A stretch of DNA of 64,000 nt from Geosiphon pyriformis (lineage: Eukaryota; Glomeromycota; Glomeromycetes; Archaeosporales; Geosiphonaceae), in contig JAAOMT010000494.1 of the NCBI GenBank assembly GCA_016748015.1, positions 109,232-173,231 on the forward strand, given 5' to 3'. Below the pieces are notes generated by a model. The model did not search any database. It saw only the letters and a list, made by a program, of their open reading frames with translations, and had not been told where the DNA came from. Made by a program: the position numbers and the translations under genes. How positions within the stretch are numbered: the stretch's first letter is position 1; each line of letters begins with the position of its first letter. Shown in pieces: positions 36,207-47,629 of the stretch.

Positions 36207-36266
36207 AAAATATTGCCACTCGTTAAATGTTTAATAAAAATAAAAATAAAAATAAAAAAATATTGC
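36207..36266 (+). mobile_element. Ultrashort LINE 3'-tail insertion with 10-bp target duplication
   Basis: AAAATATTGC occurs at 36207-36216 and again at 36257-36266. Between them lie only ~40 bases: CACTCGTTAAATGTTTAAT followed by an (AAAAAT)-type tail. The core matches the terminal CACTCGTTAAA...TAAT of the LINE at 28582-31423. It appears to be a retrotransposition event that copied only the last bases of the LINE RNA. Confidence 0.65.
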
Positions 36267-36720
36267 TTGCTATGAACATGCTCAATATTTATAATAAAAG
36301 TATTGCAATATAATATCCATAACTTCTCTCAACAGTATGGAAAGCTTGAAATTCTGTCAAATCCAGTTATATTTTTTTTAAAAAGGTTTTTTGCAAAATA
36401 AAAAACTAATGTGATAATTTCTTGTTTAGAATTTTTATCATATAAAACAATAACAACGATAATAGCGATAATAGCGATATAACGGAAGTCACCATTTTAT
36501 TTTATATCCAAAATATGGTCCATTATGTGAATTTAAGATCAAATATTTACCAATCCCGATCTCTAAATTCGATGCTCACATGATCATATTATGACATAAT
36601 AGGCAGATATATCATCTGAAAACATATCATTCTGACTTTATTTTAACAAAAGGGAAAAGATTGCTACAACTATAATCTCACGTTTTCGGATCTAAATCAA
36701 TCACTTTTAACTAATAATAC

Positions 36721-36768
<48 letters not shown>
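36721..36768. repeat. (AAT)n microsatellite
   Basis: Uninterrupted AAT repeat, about 16 units, about 75 bp upstream of a TATA-like box. Confidence 0.95.
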
Positions 36769-36840
36769 CTTACCAAATTCTCACATTCTATGTCAGGCAA
36801 ATGCATATCATAAACGAATCAGAGTCAGGCTAGATTCAAA

Positions 36841-36852
36841 GATATATATAAA
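36841..36852 (+). promoter_or_regulatory. TATA-like element
   Basis: ATATATATAAAG about 70-80 bp before the ATG at 36923, followed by a pyrimidine-rich leader. Placement fits a core promoter for the orphan gene; in an AT-rich genome this is only suggestive. Confidence 0.4.
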
Positions 36853-36922
36853 GACATTCCCAAACTCTCAATTTTCTTAATTAAACATATCTCTTTTAAT
36901 CCAACTATATTTCTATTAAAGG

Positions 36923-37638
36923 ATGCCACGTGTAAAATCTATTCCAAGACTTCCCAATTCACCACCAAAAACCCCAATAAAATTTTCCCCCGTCCGGAAA
37001 TCGCGAATGACGTCCGTGAAAAATCATTTATTAACAAAAACAGAGCCTTCTTACCGTCATAAAGAATCAAGTAAAATAACAACAAAAAGGTCAAAAGGAG
37101 CATCACTAAAACATTATCCTTATGATCAACACGATAACAAGAGATTCAAGACCGAATTAAGAACGGCTAACGATATCAATACTAAAACCCCAAAGAGATT
37201 CCATATCAAGACTTTCGACAATCGATTTTTAGGTAATGGAATATGGGGGTTGGAAATTCTTGGTGATACCAACGAAATCATGCATCTCGAAAATCATGGA
37301 AATAAAGTTTTCAGTATAAATAAAGATCAGGAATTGTGTGATGAAACTGGACATCTTCTTACTTTCTTACCACATGGACTAGCAAATGGAGCTTTTATTA
37401 TTAAAGTCAAGATGATATCCAATGAGGTAATCAATTAATAATTTTTATTATTTGAAAAATATTCTTTATAATTGCTAAAAGTTTTTTTCTCCCAATTCAG
37501 AGTGTCCTTGAAGCCATAAACGCGTCCAACAATTCAGGCGGGAAATTTCTTGCTGCAGCTAAAGATTGTCTCGAGTTATCAGATTTTGATGATTCAAAGT
37601 CCAAGTTTGATTTAATGGCGACTCATGAAGATGATTAG
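36923..37638 (+). CDS. Orphan basic protein of 213 residues
   Basis: Two exons (36923-37426 and 37501-37638; intron GTAATC...TTCAG) keep phase and add an acidic end. Residues 1-95 are strongly basic and rich in K, R, S, T and P (PRVKSIPRLPNSPPKTPIK), with several K/R clusters that could act as nuclear signals. Residues 96-165 look folded (FHIKTFDNRFLGNGIWGLEI). The C-terminus ends SDFDDSKSKFDL...HEDD. I recognise no family. It has good codon character, a TATA-like box and a clean intron, so it is probably a real gene. A nuclear or chromatin role is only a guess from composition. Confidence 0.65.
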
Positions 37639-38153
37639 TATAAAAATTGGCTTAAAATTTCTTGAATTGGAAATTAGAAAATTCAATAATTTAAGCATTC
37701 ACCTTAGTCATAGCTTTATGGTTAGAAACTATATGAAAACTTGAAACCAATTCAATTATTTGAGGTTTCAATTTGTAATTTTTCGTTGTGAAATATATAA
37801 ACCTGTAAAGAAAAAAGAAAATCTTCAAGTTATTATTTTTCACCTTTAATTCTTTGATTTTTAATGTTTTGCCAAAGTTTTAAAAAAAGCAGGGCAATAA
37901 AAGAAGATTCATAATTTTTCTATTTTTGGTTAAATGAATTTAAATATTACAAATTAATCACGTGTGTCCAAAAAAGGCTGAAACTCACGGAATCCTAATT
38001 AGTAATTCAATGAGTAGATCAATGTCATCTCCCTTTCACCATTCATGTTTAAAATCCTTAAAAAGGCTCTGTTACGGTTACTTTTCAACTTGAACCACTA
38101 AATTTCTTCTCAATAAAGTCCTCGAAAATCCTTTTTAAACTAAAAAATTTATC
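37639..38153. other. Intergenic region
   Basis: About 515 bp without coding signal, between two genes on the same strand. It contains the 3' UTR of the orphan gene and the promoter of the DinB-like gene. Confidence 0.45.
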
Positions 38154-38481
38154 ATGTCCATTGAATCAATAATCAAACAAGGGATCACCTATAACGGCTG
38201 CTGGCCAACAAGCCCCAAACATGATAAAATCGATAAAAATGGAGATTTAGACAGTAAAGTAACCATCAAATCTTTGAGGTCGGAACGAAATCCAGAACAA
38301 GAAATTCATAGAGTAGCCTATGAGACATTACAAGAATGCGTTGATGTTTTAGCTACGTTGCTGTATGATGAAAATTATACGTGGGAAAGTCAAATGTTAC
38401 CGAAAAGTACAATCGGAAAGCATGTTAGGTATGTTACCTTTTTGATAAGATTGAGGGAATTTCTGGCGAAGATGATTTTGA

Positions 38482-38533
<52 letters not shown>

Positions 38534-39393
38534 AAACCTCCCCCTCCCACAAGTTGATGAATGATTTTCAAAAATATTTGGTCATATTTTCTCATATTTT
38601 TTATTCGCCTTATTTCTCTCAATCTATTCATTCAAAATATTCACACGAGAAAGACACATATATGATCATTTTCATCCATTATTTTCAAAAAAACCGGAAT
38701 TTGTGGAAAATTTGAATTTTTCATTAGAATATGATGGGACTCTTGTTGAATCTTTACAAAATGGAGCTTCAGAAAAATGGTGGGATGTTAATTATGATGA
38801 TCGCATGGATCATGTAAGTGAAAAAAGATGTTCAATTAACATGATTCGAGAATGAAGATTTTAAAAACTGTCTATTGCATCATTTTCTTTTTATATTTAT
38901 ATATATTCCTTCAAATTATATTTTTGTAGTTATCTATAGAAAAATCTCGAATTGAGGCTATAAAACAAATTAAAAAATTACAACAATCGATTCTAGAAAG
39001 TTGCTACAATACTTCCCTCTTGTTACCGATTCATTTGAAAGCTACCGTTGATTCCAATTCTTTAATCAATCCTATACAATTTTCTTCCACTTATGGAAGG
39101 GAATTATGGTTTTGTTGTCTTCATGCGGTATGTATACATTTTGACTTGAATTTTAAAGAGAAACCAGATTTTTTTTTATTATAATGTGCATGTCTTGATG
39201 ATAATTAAATTCCATAATCACCATTATATTTCCCCTGAAAATTTTCACACTTCAAAAGGTTCATCATTACGCTCTAATTAGAGTAATATGTGGTGAACAG
39301 AATATAGTTTGTCCTGATGATTTTGGTGTAGCTCCTTCGACTCTTAAGAAACGTCATGATCACGAAAATGATACATTGAACAATGAGGAATGA
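38154..39393 (+). CDS. DinB-like metal-binding protein
   Basis: Four exons (38154-38428, 38654-38813, 38930-39127, 39259-39393) give 255 residues. The conserved blocks of a DinB-like helical-bundle family appear in order: a helix with L-A-T-L-L-Y (about 68-74), IGKHVRHIYDHF (about 87-98), VNYDDRMDH (about 137-145), FSSTYGRELWFCCLHAVHHY (about 193-212), and a C-terminal FGVAPSTLKKR. The three exon joins rebuild HVRH, DHLSIE and HAVHHYALI, which supports them. His residues in HVRHIYDH and HAVHH are placed as metal ligands. Bacterial relatives include damage-inducible DinB proteins and thiol-dependent transferases; the substrate here is unknown. Intron 1 carries a GAAA microsatellite. Confidence 0.75.
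38480..38535. repeat. (GAAA)n microsatellite inside intron 1
   Basis: About 14 units of GAAA. It would read as Lys/Glu/Arg repeats if translated through, but the conserved HVRH joint shows that it is intronic. Confidence 0.9.
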
Positions 39394-39834
39394 AGGAAGG
39401 ATTTTACAAAGATATTTTTCGAAATTTCAACGATTAACTCTAATATCGAAAACAGTCTTGGATTTATTAGATAAATCGTAGGAATTTTAACACAATCAAT
39501 TCGCTTCTTTCAAAGAATGTCGAATACTTTCAACAAGTTGGCTGATAAACCTGAGAAGTTGGATATCTTGATTAATAAACCTGAAGATAATTACAGATAT
39601 TTCAAATAGATTGTATTGATCTTGAGAAATTTATTAGCAAACAAGAATAAAAGTTTTTCCGAATAAATTGAATTGAATTGAATTGAAACTTTTCAGATGA
39701 AAATATTTTGGATTGGCCCTTTTTTTTATGTGAATCCAACACACATTTGAGTATGTGATAATTCAAAAAGGCCGTTTCCATTTTGCGAACAAAAGCTGTT
39801 TGAAGTAGGGTAAGATAAGGATGATATGACGTTA

Positions 39835-39866
<32 letters not shown>

Positions 39867-40059
39867 AATGTTGATAATAGGATTCTGATCCAATTGATAA
39901 ATGTAATATGCAGGAATCTGATAGTATTATGGAAAGTGATCTCAATTTTTCAAATCAAATATTTTCATGAATTGATTTTTAGATTTTTTATAAAAACCAA
40001 GCTCAAACGAGTAGTATACTAAATTAGCAAAATTTCAAACAGTAACATCATCAAAAAAT
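39394..40059. other. Intergenic region with GAT microsatellite
   Basis: No clear gene. A 30-codon open stretch begins at ATG 39519 (SNTFNKLADKPEKL) but has no support. A (GAT/ATG)n microsatellite lies at about 39834-39866. Confidence 0.4.
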
Positions 40060-40365
40060 ATGAACAGATCAACTCAACATCATCCCGCAACAGTAACAAT
40101 TCGTCAGAACAGTTTTTCATACATTTACGCCCTATCCTATGCCAAAATGAAAATCTGTCATGAAGATGATAATTTACATAATCAAATTTTAATCTCTGCT
40201 TGTATTTCTCGAAATCTAAAAAATAGAAGAGTTTTAGAAGCATCGAGAAAAGAACGAAGAGATCAATTACGTGAACAAGTAATGACTAGGGCTGGAGTTA
40301 AGATGATGAATTGGAAATCTTTAGATCAAAGATTTGGAAAGTTGAAAATTCGTGAATTTAGATAA
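40060..40365 (+). CDS. Small orphan protein, 101 residues
   Basis: Single open frame from ATG 40060 to TAA 40363. The base composition is clearly less AT-rich than its flanks. The middle (YALSYAKMKICHEDDNLHNQ, then ILISACISRNLKN) is predicted helical; the C-terminal half is strongly basic (ASRKERRDQLREQ). There is a faint likeness to the SERTA-type pattern (LxNSxLIxNxLxxI), too weak for an assignment. No intron is needed. It could also be the last exon of a longer gene. Confidence 0.45.
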   Translation: MNRSTQHHPATVTIRQNSFSYIYALSYAKMKICHEDDNLHNQILISACISRNLKNRRVLEASRKERRDQLREQVMTRAGVKMMNWKSLDQRFGKLKIREFR

Positions 40366-41984
40366 TAAAGGATAATTTTATTGTAGAAAAAAATGATAAT
40401 TTTAACTCATTTAAATATTTTTTGATTTGGATTTGAATGATTTTAAGAAACTGTTTTACATTTTATTATAACTTGTTCTAATTAGAATTTTTTTGACTTA
40501 AAATTATTAGAGATAGGGTTAAAGAAAAATATAAGTTTCTTGAATTTAGATAGAGCATTCACAATTTTTCTTTCTGCAAAGAAATTTTTTTTAAAAATAA
40601 AAACAAAAACAAAAACAAATGTATAAGAAATTAATATGATAATATTTGAAAGTGATTTTTTTGTAATTATAATGTTTTATTTAATAAATAATAAATAATA
40701 ATAAATAATAAATAATAAATTGATTTAATTTTATATTTAAAAATTTACGATTATTCATAAAAAATATAGAATAATAATAAGATTTAGTATCGTTGAATAA
40801 TATAAAAATTTAATATAAATAAAATAAAAAAAAAGATTTAAAAAGATTTATTAATAAGTAACTTTTTTTTTTCAGTGGTTTTAAATAAATTTAAATTGTT
40901 TTTAATATATATTTAAATTTAAGCAAATTTTTTTTTTCAAGATATTTTTTAATATATTGTAATTTTCTGAATCTTATGTAATCATTATAAAAATTACTAA
41001 ATTATTTCTGAATAAAAAAAAAAGTAAGATTAAAATTACCAAAAAAAAAAAGGGAAATTGATAAAGAATATTATTGGGTAAACATTTCAATGTTGAGATA
41101 TTTTGCAAGTTTATCATGAATGAAATAATCATTTTTTTTTTTTTTTACTTAATAAACAAAAGCATTTTTAACATCTTTGTCCAACATGAAAAATTATTCT
41201 CATTATTTGGTTTATATAATATTTATAGCTAGAAATATTCTTTTTTCCAAAAACATTAAATTTTTTCTTTCTAAAATAATATTAACAAATATTTAAAAAA
41301 TGTGGTTTTAAAAGTGAATATATTGAAGTTTTGCTAACTTTTTAAATTGAGTATGTGTGCTAATATTAATAGGTAAAGATTTGAAAGAAGACAGGATTGT
41401 TTTAGTCGCTCGAGATTTTAGTAAACTGTGCAAAATCACATAATGTTCTGAGAAACTTTAATACATCTCAAAATAACTATTTACCAAATAATCAATTTTT
41501 TTTTTGATAAATATTTGTTCAATTAAATCGAATGTTCAAAATCTTTACTTTTTGATCTTGATAATCATTAGATACTTGAATTGGTGGCCACACTTTCAAA
41601 TTTTAGTGGGACTTTTAAGTTAGCAAAATAATCATTTTTAATATTTGTAATGATATGAATCACCAAAAATTATCAGGTTCTTTCGATTAATATCATTAAT
41701 AGTCTTGTTAATAATTCGAAAATTGGATCTAGAAATGGTTTTCAATCATCATATTATAAATTTCGATTCTCATTATTTTTAACTTTTTTTAAAATTCATA
41801 AAAATTATGATGACGTCCATCCGTACAATAATCACCAAAAATAAAACAATGTATTAATTAAATATAATGGATAGATTGAAAAAAAAATTTTTTTAATAAA
41901 GATTTTGGAAAAAATTAAATTGTATAAAAAAGATTTTTGATAATTATTTTTTATTTTATCAATTTACTTGTATAAATAGTATTA

Positions 41985-42019
41985 GTTATAATAATAACAA
42001 TAATAATAATAATAATAAC

Positions 42020-42056
<37 letters not shown>

Positions 42057-42093
42057 CCAAGATATAATCAAATTTAAAATAAAATAGTATTAG

Positions 42094-42126
<33 letters not shown>

Positions 42127-42200
42127 TACCAAGATAAAATCAAATTTAAAATAAAATAGTATTAGTAATAATAATAATAATAATAATAATATTGCCAAGA
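41985..42200. repeat. Tandem repeat, ~70-bp unit with AAT/ATT hairpin
   Basis: Three units, each with an (AAT)n tract, in the first two units followed by an (ATT)n tract, then CCAAGATA(T/A)AATCAA and a run ending ATAAAATAG in the first two units. The adjoining AAT and ATT tracts are complementary and could fold as hairpins. Confidence 0.8.
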
Positions 42201-43685
42201 TATAATCAATTTAAAATAAATTAATAATATTTTGAATAAAAAAATAAAAAAAATAATAAATCAAAATTTTTGTTTAATGATTGATTTTCTTTTTATTTAA
42301 TTCATATTATTATATTTATTTTTAATTAGAAAAAAATTGTTGAATTATAATTTTTAAATATAATAATATAATTCGAATATTTTTTGATTAAATTTTTAAA
42401 ACAAAAAGATTAAAATATTTTAGTTTTTTTGACCAATTTTATAAATAAAATATTTATTGTAATAATAATAATAATAATAATAATTTTCGGGATATTTTTG
42501 ATTTGTAAAATATTTTTTTAATTTATAATTGGGTTTTTTCAATTGAATTATAATATATGTATATCTCCATTATGAATTAATTAAAAAAAATCTTTGGAAT
42601 TTAAGTAGAGTAAGATTAAATTCATAAAAACAATGACTCAACGACTAATTTTTGTAATTAAAATTAAAATTAAAATTGATTTATTGTTATACATTTTAAA
42701 ATTTAAAATTTTGTTATCCATTAATAAATAAAAAATTTATATGATTAATAGACAAATATATAAATAAATAAATATTTTAAAAACACAATGTTACAAGAAT
42801 AAATAAATAAATAAATAAATAAATAAATATTTTAAAAAAACATAATATTACAAAATAAATAAAGTATAAGAAAAATCATGAGATATTTTTACATCTCTTT
42901 GGGGGAGAATCACAATACTTTCGGGGATTAAAAGTTCTTAAAATTCAAATCATCTTTTTTGCGCCACGGATAAAATTCCATTTCGGTTTCATTTATCTAT
43001 CTTTTGTCACTTTCGGGAAAGATTTTCCCTGTCGGCATTATCAATTGACAGGTACGACAGCAAAGATTCATATGGAAAGTAAACAAAAAAGTGGGCTAAA
43101 CACAAAAAAAAAACAAATATTCGTGTTTCGTCTCACAATTGATTTTCGACATTGTTCCAAAAATGGTGACAATCTAGGGAAATTTTTATTCACCATTATT
43201 CAGCAAGTTACAAGTCAGTCAGTCAGTCAGTCAGTCAGCCAGCCTAAAAGTATCTTTGAAAAAACCGGGAAAATGTTATGCCCATTGAAGTCGTATTTTT
43301 GGAAGTGAATTTTTTTTAATCTTCATCATAACTGATAAAGATTTTTCTAAATTAAAAATTAACATTGGATTTCAAATGAACTTTCGGGAATTAATTGATG
43401 AAATCATGGGCTGAGCTAAAAATATTTTGGTTAGAATCTAACTAACTCCACGATAATTATCAACTCGTCACTTGGTGAATTCCATTATTGAATGAACTTC
43501 AGAATCAGGTTAGGGACAAATTTGTTAAAAATCGGATAAACAATCCCCAAATGGCGTTTTTTTTTTTTCAATAGATGATTTTCATACTAGTTTCCTAACT
43601 TTTGCATGAAGATCATACGCGTTTCTTGATGATTTGAAATCGTAAAAATTGACAGGCGGTAAGACAAAGATAAATTAATGCATCA

Positions 43686-43686
<1 letters not shown>

Positions 43687-43732
<46 letters not shown>
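43687..43732. repeat. (ATT)n microsatellite
   Basis: About 15 uninterrupted ATT units in non-coding sequence. Confidence 0.95.
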
Positions 43733-44138
43733 GACTGGATTAAAAATGAAATTACTAAAAAAACTAGGTCACACAATTAAAAGACATATTTTATTATGAA
43801 TCGGTAAATGAGTTGTTAAACTGAATTGCCGATGCAAAATAAAGGGGACAAATATGCATTGATCTTACGTATGCATCATTTGAAAGATTCTTGATCATGA
43901 ATTTCGATGTAAATCTCTGATATCAAAAATACTTTTTTTTTGATTTTTTTAGAAAAAAAAAAAATCTTCGATTTTACAAATTTCACCTAAATTTTCTATT
44001 TTTTGCCATTTCATTTTTCGGGATCTAATTCTCCCAATTTTAAGAAAAATCTAAATGATTCGATCATTGTGACCTCAATTCATTTATAAGCAAATGATAT
44101 GATTAAAAGACAATTGATATTTTAGGCCCATTAACAAT

Positions 44139-44143
<5 letters not shown>

Positions 44144-44183
<40 letters not shown>
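44144..44183. repeat. (AAT)n microsatellite
   Basis: About 13 uninterrupted AAT units in non-coding sequence. Confidence 0.95.
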
Positions 44184-44184
<1 letters not shown>

Positions 44185-45155
44185 GTATTGATGATGACAT
44201 GATAAATGATGAAGTGATAAATTTATCAAAGACCAATTACAGCTTATTAAGATATCATCATCTCTGCGTACCTTTGCATCTACATCTCATATATACAACT
44301 TTTGAATAAAATTAAAAAAATCTTTAATCAAACGAATTTAGTTAGAAACTCTTTCACTTCAAAGAATGTTTTTACTTTTTGACAACATCGTTTTGCATAA
44401 GCATAAAATTTGAGATACTGTCCGTGATCGAAACTTTTCTTTTTTTAAGACAAAAAGATCCGTGAGTGAATGAATGAATGAGTTAGTGAGTTAGTTAGTG
44501 AGTTAGTGAGTTAGTGAGTGAGTGAATGTTAAAAGAAAAAAAAATTTTTTTTTTTTTTAAATAGAATCTAATTGATCATCTTTTAAGAAAAATTTCACCA
44601 AAGTGGGTCAACACAATACATGAGAAATGATTGGATACACTTAATAACTTTACAATACCTATAAGCACTGCGTTCCCTTTTTGTTAATTAAAAATCTTTT
44701 CTGATACAAAACTGGTCAAATAAACATCATCATCGATATGAGATAATTGATCATTTGAATGAAAAAAGAAGCAAACATCTCTTTTCTCACAATAAATTAA
44801 ATGTTTAACATATCCCCCCCCCCTTTTTCGGTGACGTTTCAAGGACTTACTTGTTATTCAAAATCAATAATAACATCCTATCCTAACTATTTTGGTATAT
44901 TGTGTTCCCGTCGCATTTGTATTTATTTCTTCGGTTTTTTTTTTCAAACTATACCTTCTGTTCAGTTTTATTTATTCTTAAATTGTTTTTGTGCTTTTTC
45001 GCACACTATTAACGCGTTCTAATAGTTTCTTCCCCCACCACAACCACCTTTTTATTCTTTCAATCATCCCCCAAGACTTTATTCAACTATTAAGAACTCC
45101 CGATTACTGAAAAAAACATCTCACTTTATCTATAACCAAAAGATCTTATGCTCAA

Positions 45156-47297
45156 ATGAATAATGTTCTTATTCAGCACTATTTTACAGAACCTATAGAG
45201 GTTTTTATACGATACATCTTGTTACCGGTTACTCTTCAACATGAAAGAATATTTCATCACCATGTTTCTGTCTGGGAATCACTTTGCAAAACCGAAGTAT
45301 TCTTCTTGATATTATCTTTAACTTGTTGGATCACAATGATGGGTTTCGGTGTACTAGGACTTGTCGTAGCGTAAATATCTACATTATATCCCCTACTTGT
45401 TCATGAATATATTCAATAAATCAAAACTTCTAAATCTCTTATCTTTTACTTAATAGTCGATCACGATACAGTTCTCGGCAATTTGTCTCTTCAAAATATA
45501 CTACAGCAAACGCATCCGGTGTATCTATTATAAGGCCCTTAAAAGGTGTCGATTGTAACTTATACGAGAACTTGGCTTCCTCTTTTCGACAGGATTATCC
45601 CGTGTTTGAAATCATATTTTCCGTGGCAAAAGAAAATGATCCCGCGGTAAAGGTTGCCAGAGAACTAATGAAGCGATACCCTAAAGTAGATAGTCGATTA
45701 ATTATTGGTATGTCAAGTTTATCATCTTATCTTTCAAAACATATTTTCCCTGATAATTGAATAAGTCTTGCTTATCAAACCTGTTTGCTGACCATTTACC
45801 TCTCAGCTGAACGTGACGTGGGTGTAAATCCAAAGATTAACAATATGATTTCCTCCTATGAGCAAACTAAATACGACATGATTTGGATTTTGGACTCAAA
45901 TATATATACTGATCCCGGGTGTCTTGGAAGATCTGTCGAACAATTGACACTTCCTGGTGTTGGACTTGTTCATCATTTACCATTTGCCGTTCGTCCAGAT
46001 ACTTTTGGTTCAGAATTGGAAATGATGTTTTTGAATACAGTTCATGCCAAGATGTATCTTGCTATCAATGCTATCGGACCTGACAGTTGTGTAGTTGGTA
46101 AATCTAACCTTTACCGAAAAAGCGATATTGAATCTGTTGGGGGACTCGCGCAATTTGGCCAATTTATGGCCGAGGACAATCTAATTGCACGTGCTCTCTG
46201 GAATAAAGGTTACAAACATAAAATGACTCATGATCTCGCCTATCAACCACTTGGATCAATGGCAACTGCTGATTATTTTTTGCGTCGCTCAAGATGGACT
46301 CGAATTAGAAAGTATACGGTTGTTGTTGCCACGGTCATTGAGCCTTTTACTGAATCAATATTGTGCGGGTTGGTGGCATCCTATGGTTTCAATAAACTTT
46401 GGGAAATCCATCCTCTTAACTTTTTGGCCTTTCATATCATAGCCTGGTTTATGTTGGATCTATCCTTATTCCAAGCTATCAGCGGAAAAAAGATTGAAAT
46501 AGATAATTTGAGAGGATTCATTATGGCTTGGGCTTTGCGCGAGATTACTGCACTTCCTCTTTACATATATTCTATTATTGGTAATACTGTCGATTGGAGA
46601 GATGGAACATACAGATTAATGAAGAATTCAACTGTCATCAAAATCCCCTTCGAATTACCAAAACCTCGAGGTCATTCTCACAAGAGAAGCCTATCTTTTT
46701 CATCTCTCAGAATCTCAACACGGGGAGTTGTTAACTCGCGAAATATTTCCCTTAACTCATGGGTGGTTTCTGCCATTACTTCAGTAATTCTTGTGATCGA
46801 TATTATCACCGATGTTCTATTTAAAAGTGTTCGAAATGGAAAACCGGCAGAACAAGAGGCTGATACAACTTTGTTATTGAAAGAGGCTCATAGAGAATGT
46901 CAAAAAAAGCGTATGAACCAAAGGCGACGAAGAAGGATAATGAGAGATACACTTCAAGGAAGCGATTTAAACGACAAGTTTGATAGTGAAATTAGTGGTG
47001 ATAGCAGTGAGGATGAAAGGGATATGACAAACCTTGGTGATCCTGTTATTCGTGCCGCTGGCCGATATTTGCAAAGTTCGCTCAGCAAATCGAGTAGTCA
47101 GAATTTTGGTGTGCCTTATCATAATTCTGATGAATCAGAAGATGATTATATAAACATTTCAGGACCTGAGACTTCTTTGAGTCCTTTAGAAGCATCGCCG
47201 CTGAACCGTCGTGGTTCCTCCTCCTCTGCTTCTTCCTCTACATCTACTACATATACATCCACATCCACATCCACATCCACATCTTCATCTTCATCCA

Positions 47298-47328
<31 letters not shown>

Positions 47329-47629
47329 TACACCTTTTTCATCATCATCTTCTCACTGTTCATCATCAAATTCATCCGGCTCATTGAACAATTCTAAATC
47401 AGATACAATGCATACAAGGCGTCCTTCGACCCTTATAAATGAGATATTATGGGGTGTTACCATTGGCCTTTCAATGCATCTTCAAAACGAAAAAAACGCT
47501 ATTCTTGAAGGACGACGTAGAAAAGGGCGGAGCAACTCTATTTGTGGAAGTCGTTTTTCAAACACCTCAAATACCAATAACAATGAAGAGCTGCAGCGCG
47601 TTAGAAGCATATCATTAGACGTTTATTAG
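45156..47629 (+). CDS. Ceramide glucosyltransferase (GT21) with long Ser-rich tail
   Basis: Three exons (45156-45370, 45457-45707, 45807-47629) give 762 residues. The enzyme transfers glucose from UDP-glucose to ceramide, making glucosylceramide in Golgi/ER membranes. An N-terminal membrane segment (about 49-72) is followed by the GT21 core: IIRPLKGVD (about 94), VGVNPKINN (160-168), WILDSN with D185, a conserved stretch FLNTVHAKMYLAIN, AEDN with D279, and the RRSRW form of (Q/R)xxRW at 315-319. C-terminal hydrophobic segments follow. These are the D1, D2, D3 and QxxRW sites of ceramide glucosyltransferase. The human enzyme has 394 residues. Here ~300 extra residues form a charged and Ser-rich tail (poly-Ser/Thr about 618-680) encoded by a CAT/TCA-type microsatellite at 47220-47350. 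Confidence 0.92.

Larger units (their letters stand above)
34123..36840. other. Long AT-rich intergenic stretch with microsatellites
   Basis: No coding signal was seen. It contains AAT repeats (about 34294-34318 and 35550-35582), long A/T stretches, and a micro-insertion of LINE tail at 36217-36256. The block 36300-36840 is less AT-rich and probably holds the promoter region of the next gene. Confidence 0.5.
40366..45155. other. Long AT-rich intergenic stretch with many simple repeats
   Basis: No coding signal was found in nearly 4.8 kb. It contains A/T tracts, AAAT repeats (about 42798-42828), GTCA repeats (43213-43238), ATT repeats (43687-43732), AAT repeats (44144-44183) and GAGT/GAAT repeats (44461-44529). 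The last ~300 bp are pyrimidine-rich and probably contain the promoter and leader of the glucosyltransferase gene. Confidence 0.55.

Noticed and set aside
38434-38631. Open frame on the minus strand with repeated FLSFFLS
   Set aside because: It is a translation of the GAAA microsatellite in intron 1 of the DinB-like gene.
41986-42198. Leu-rich open frame on the minus strand
   Set aside because: It is a translation of AAT/ATT simple repeats.
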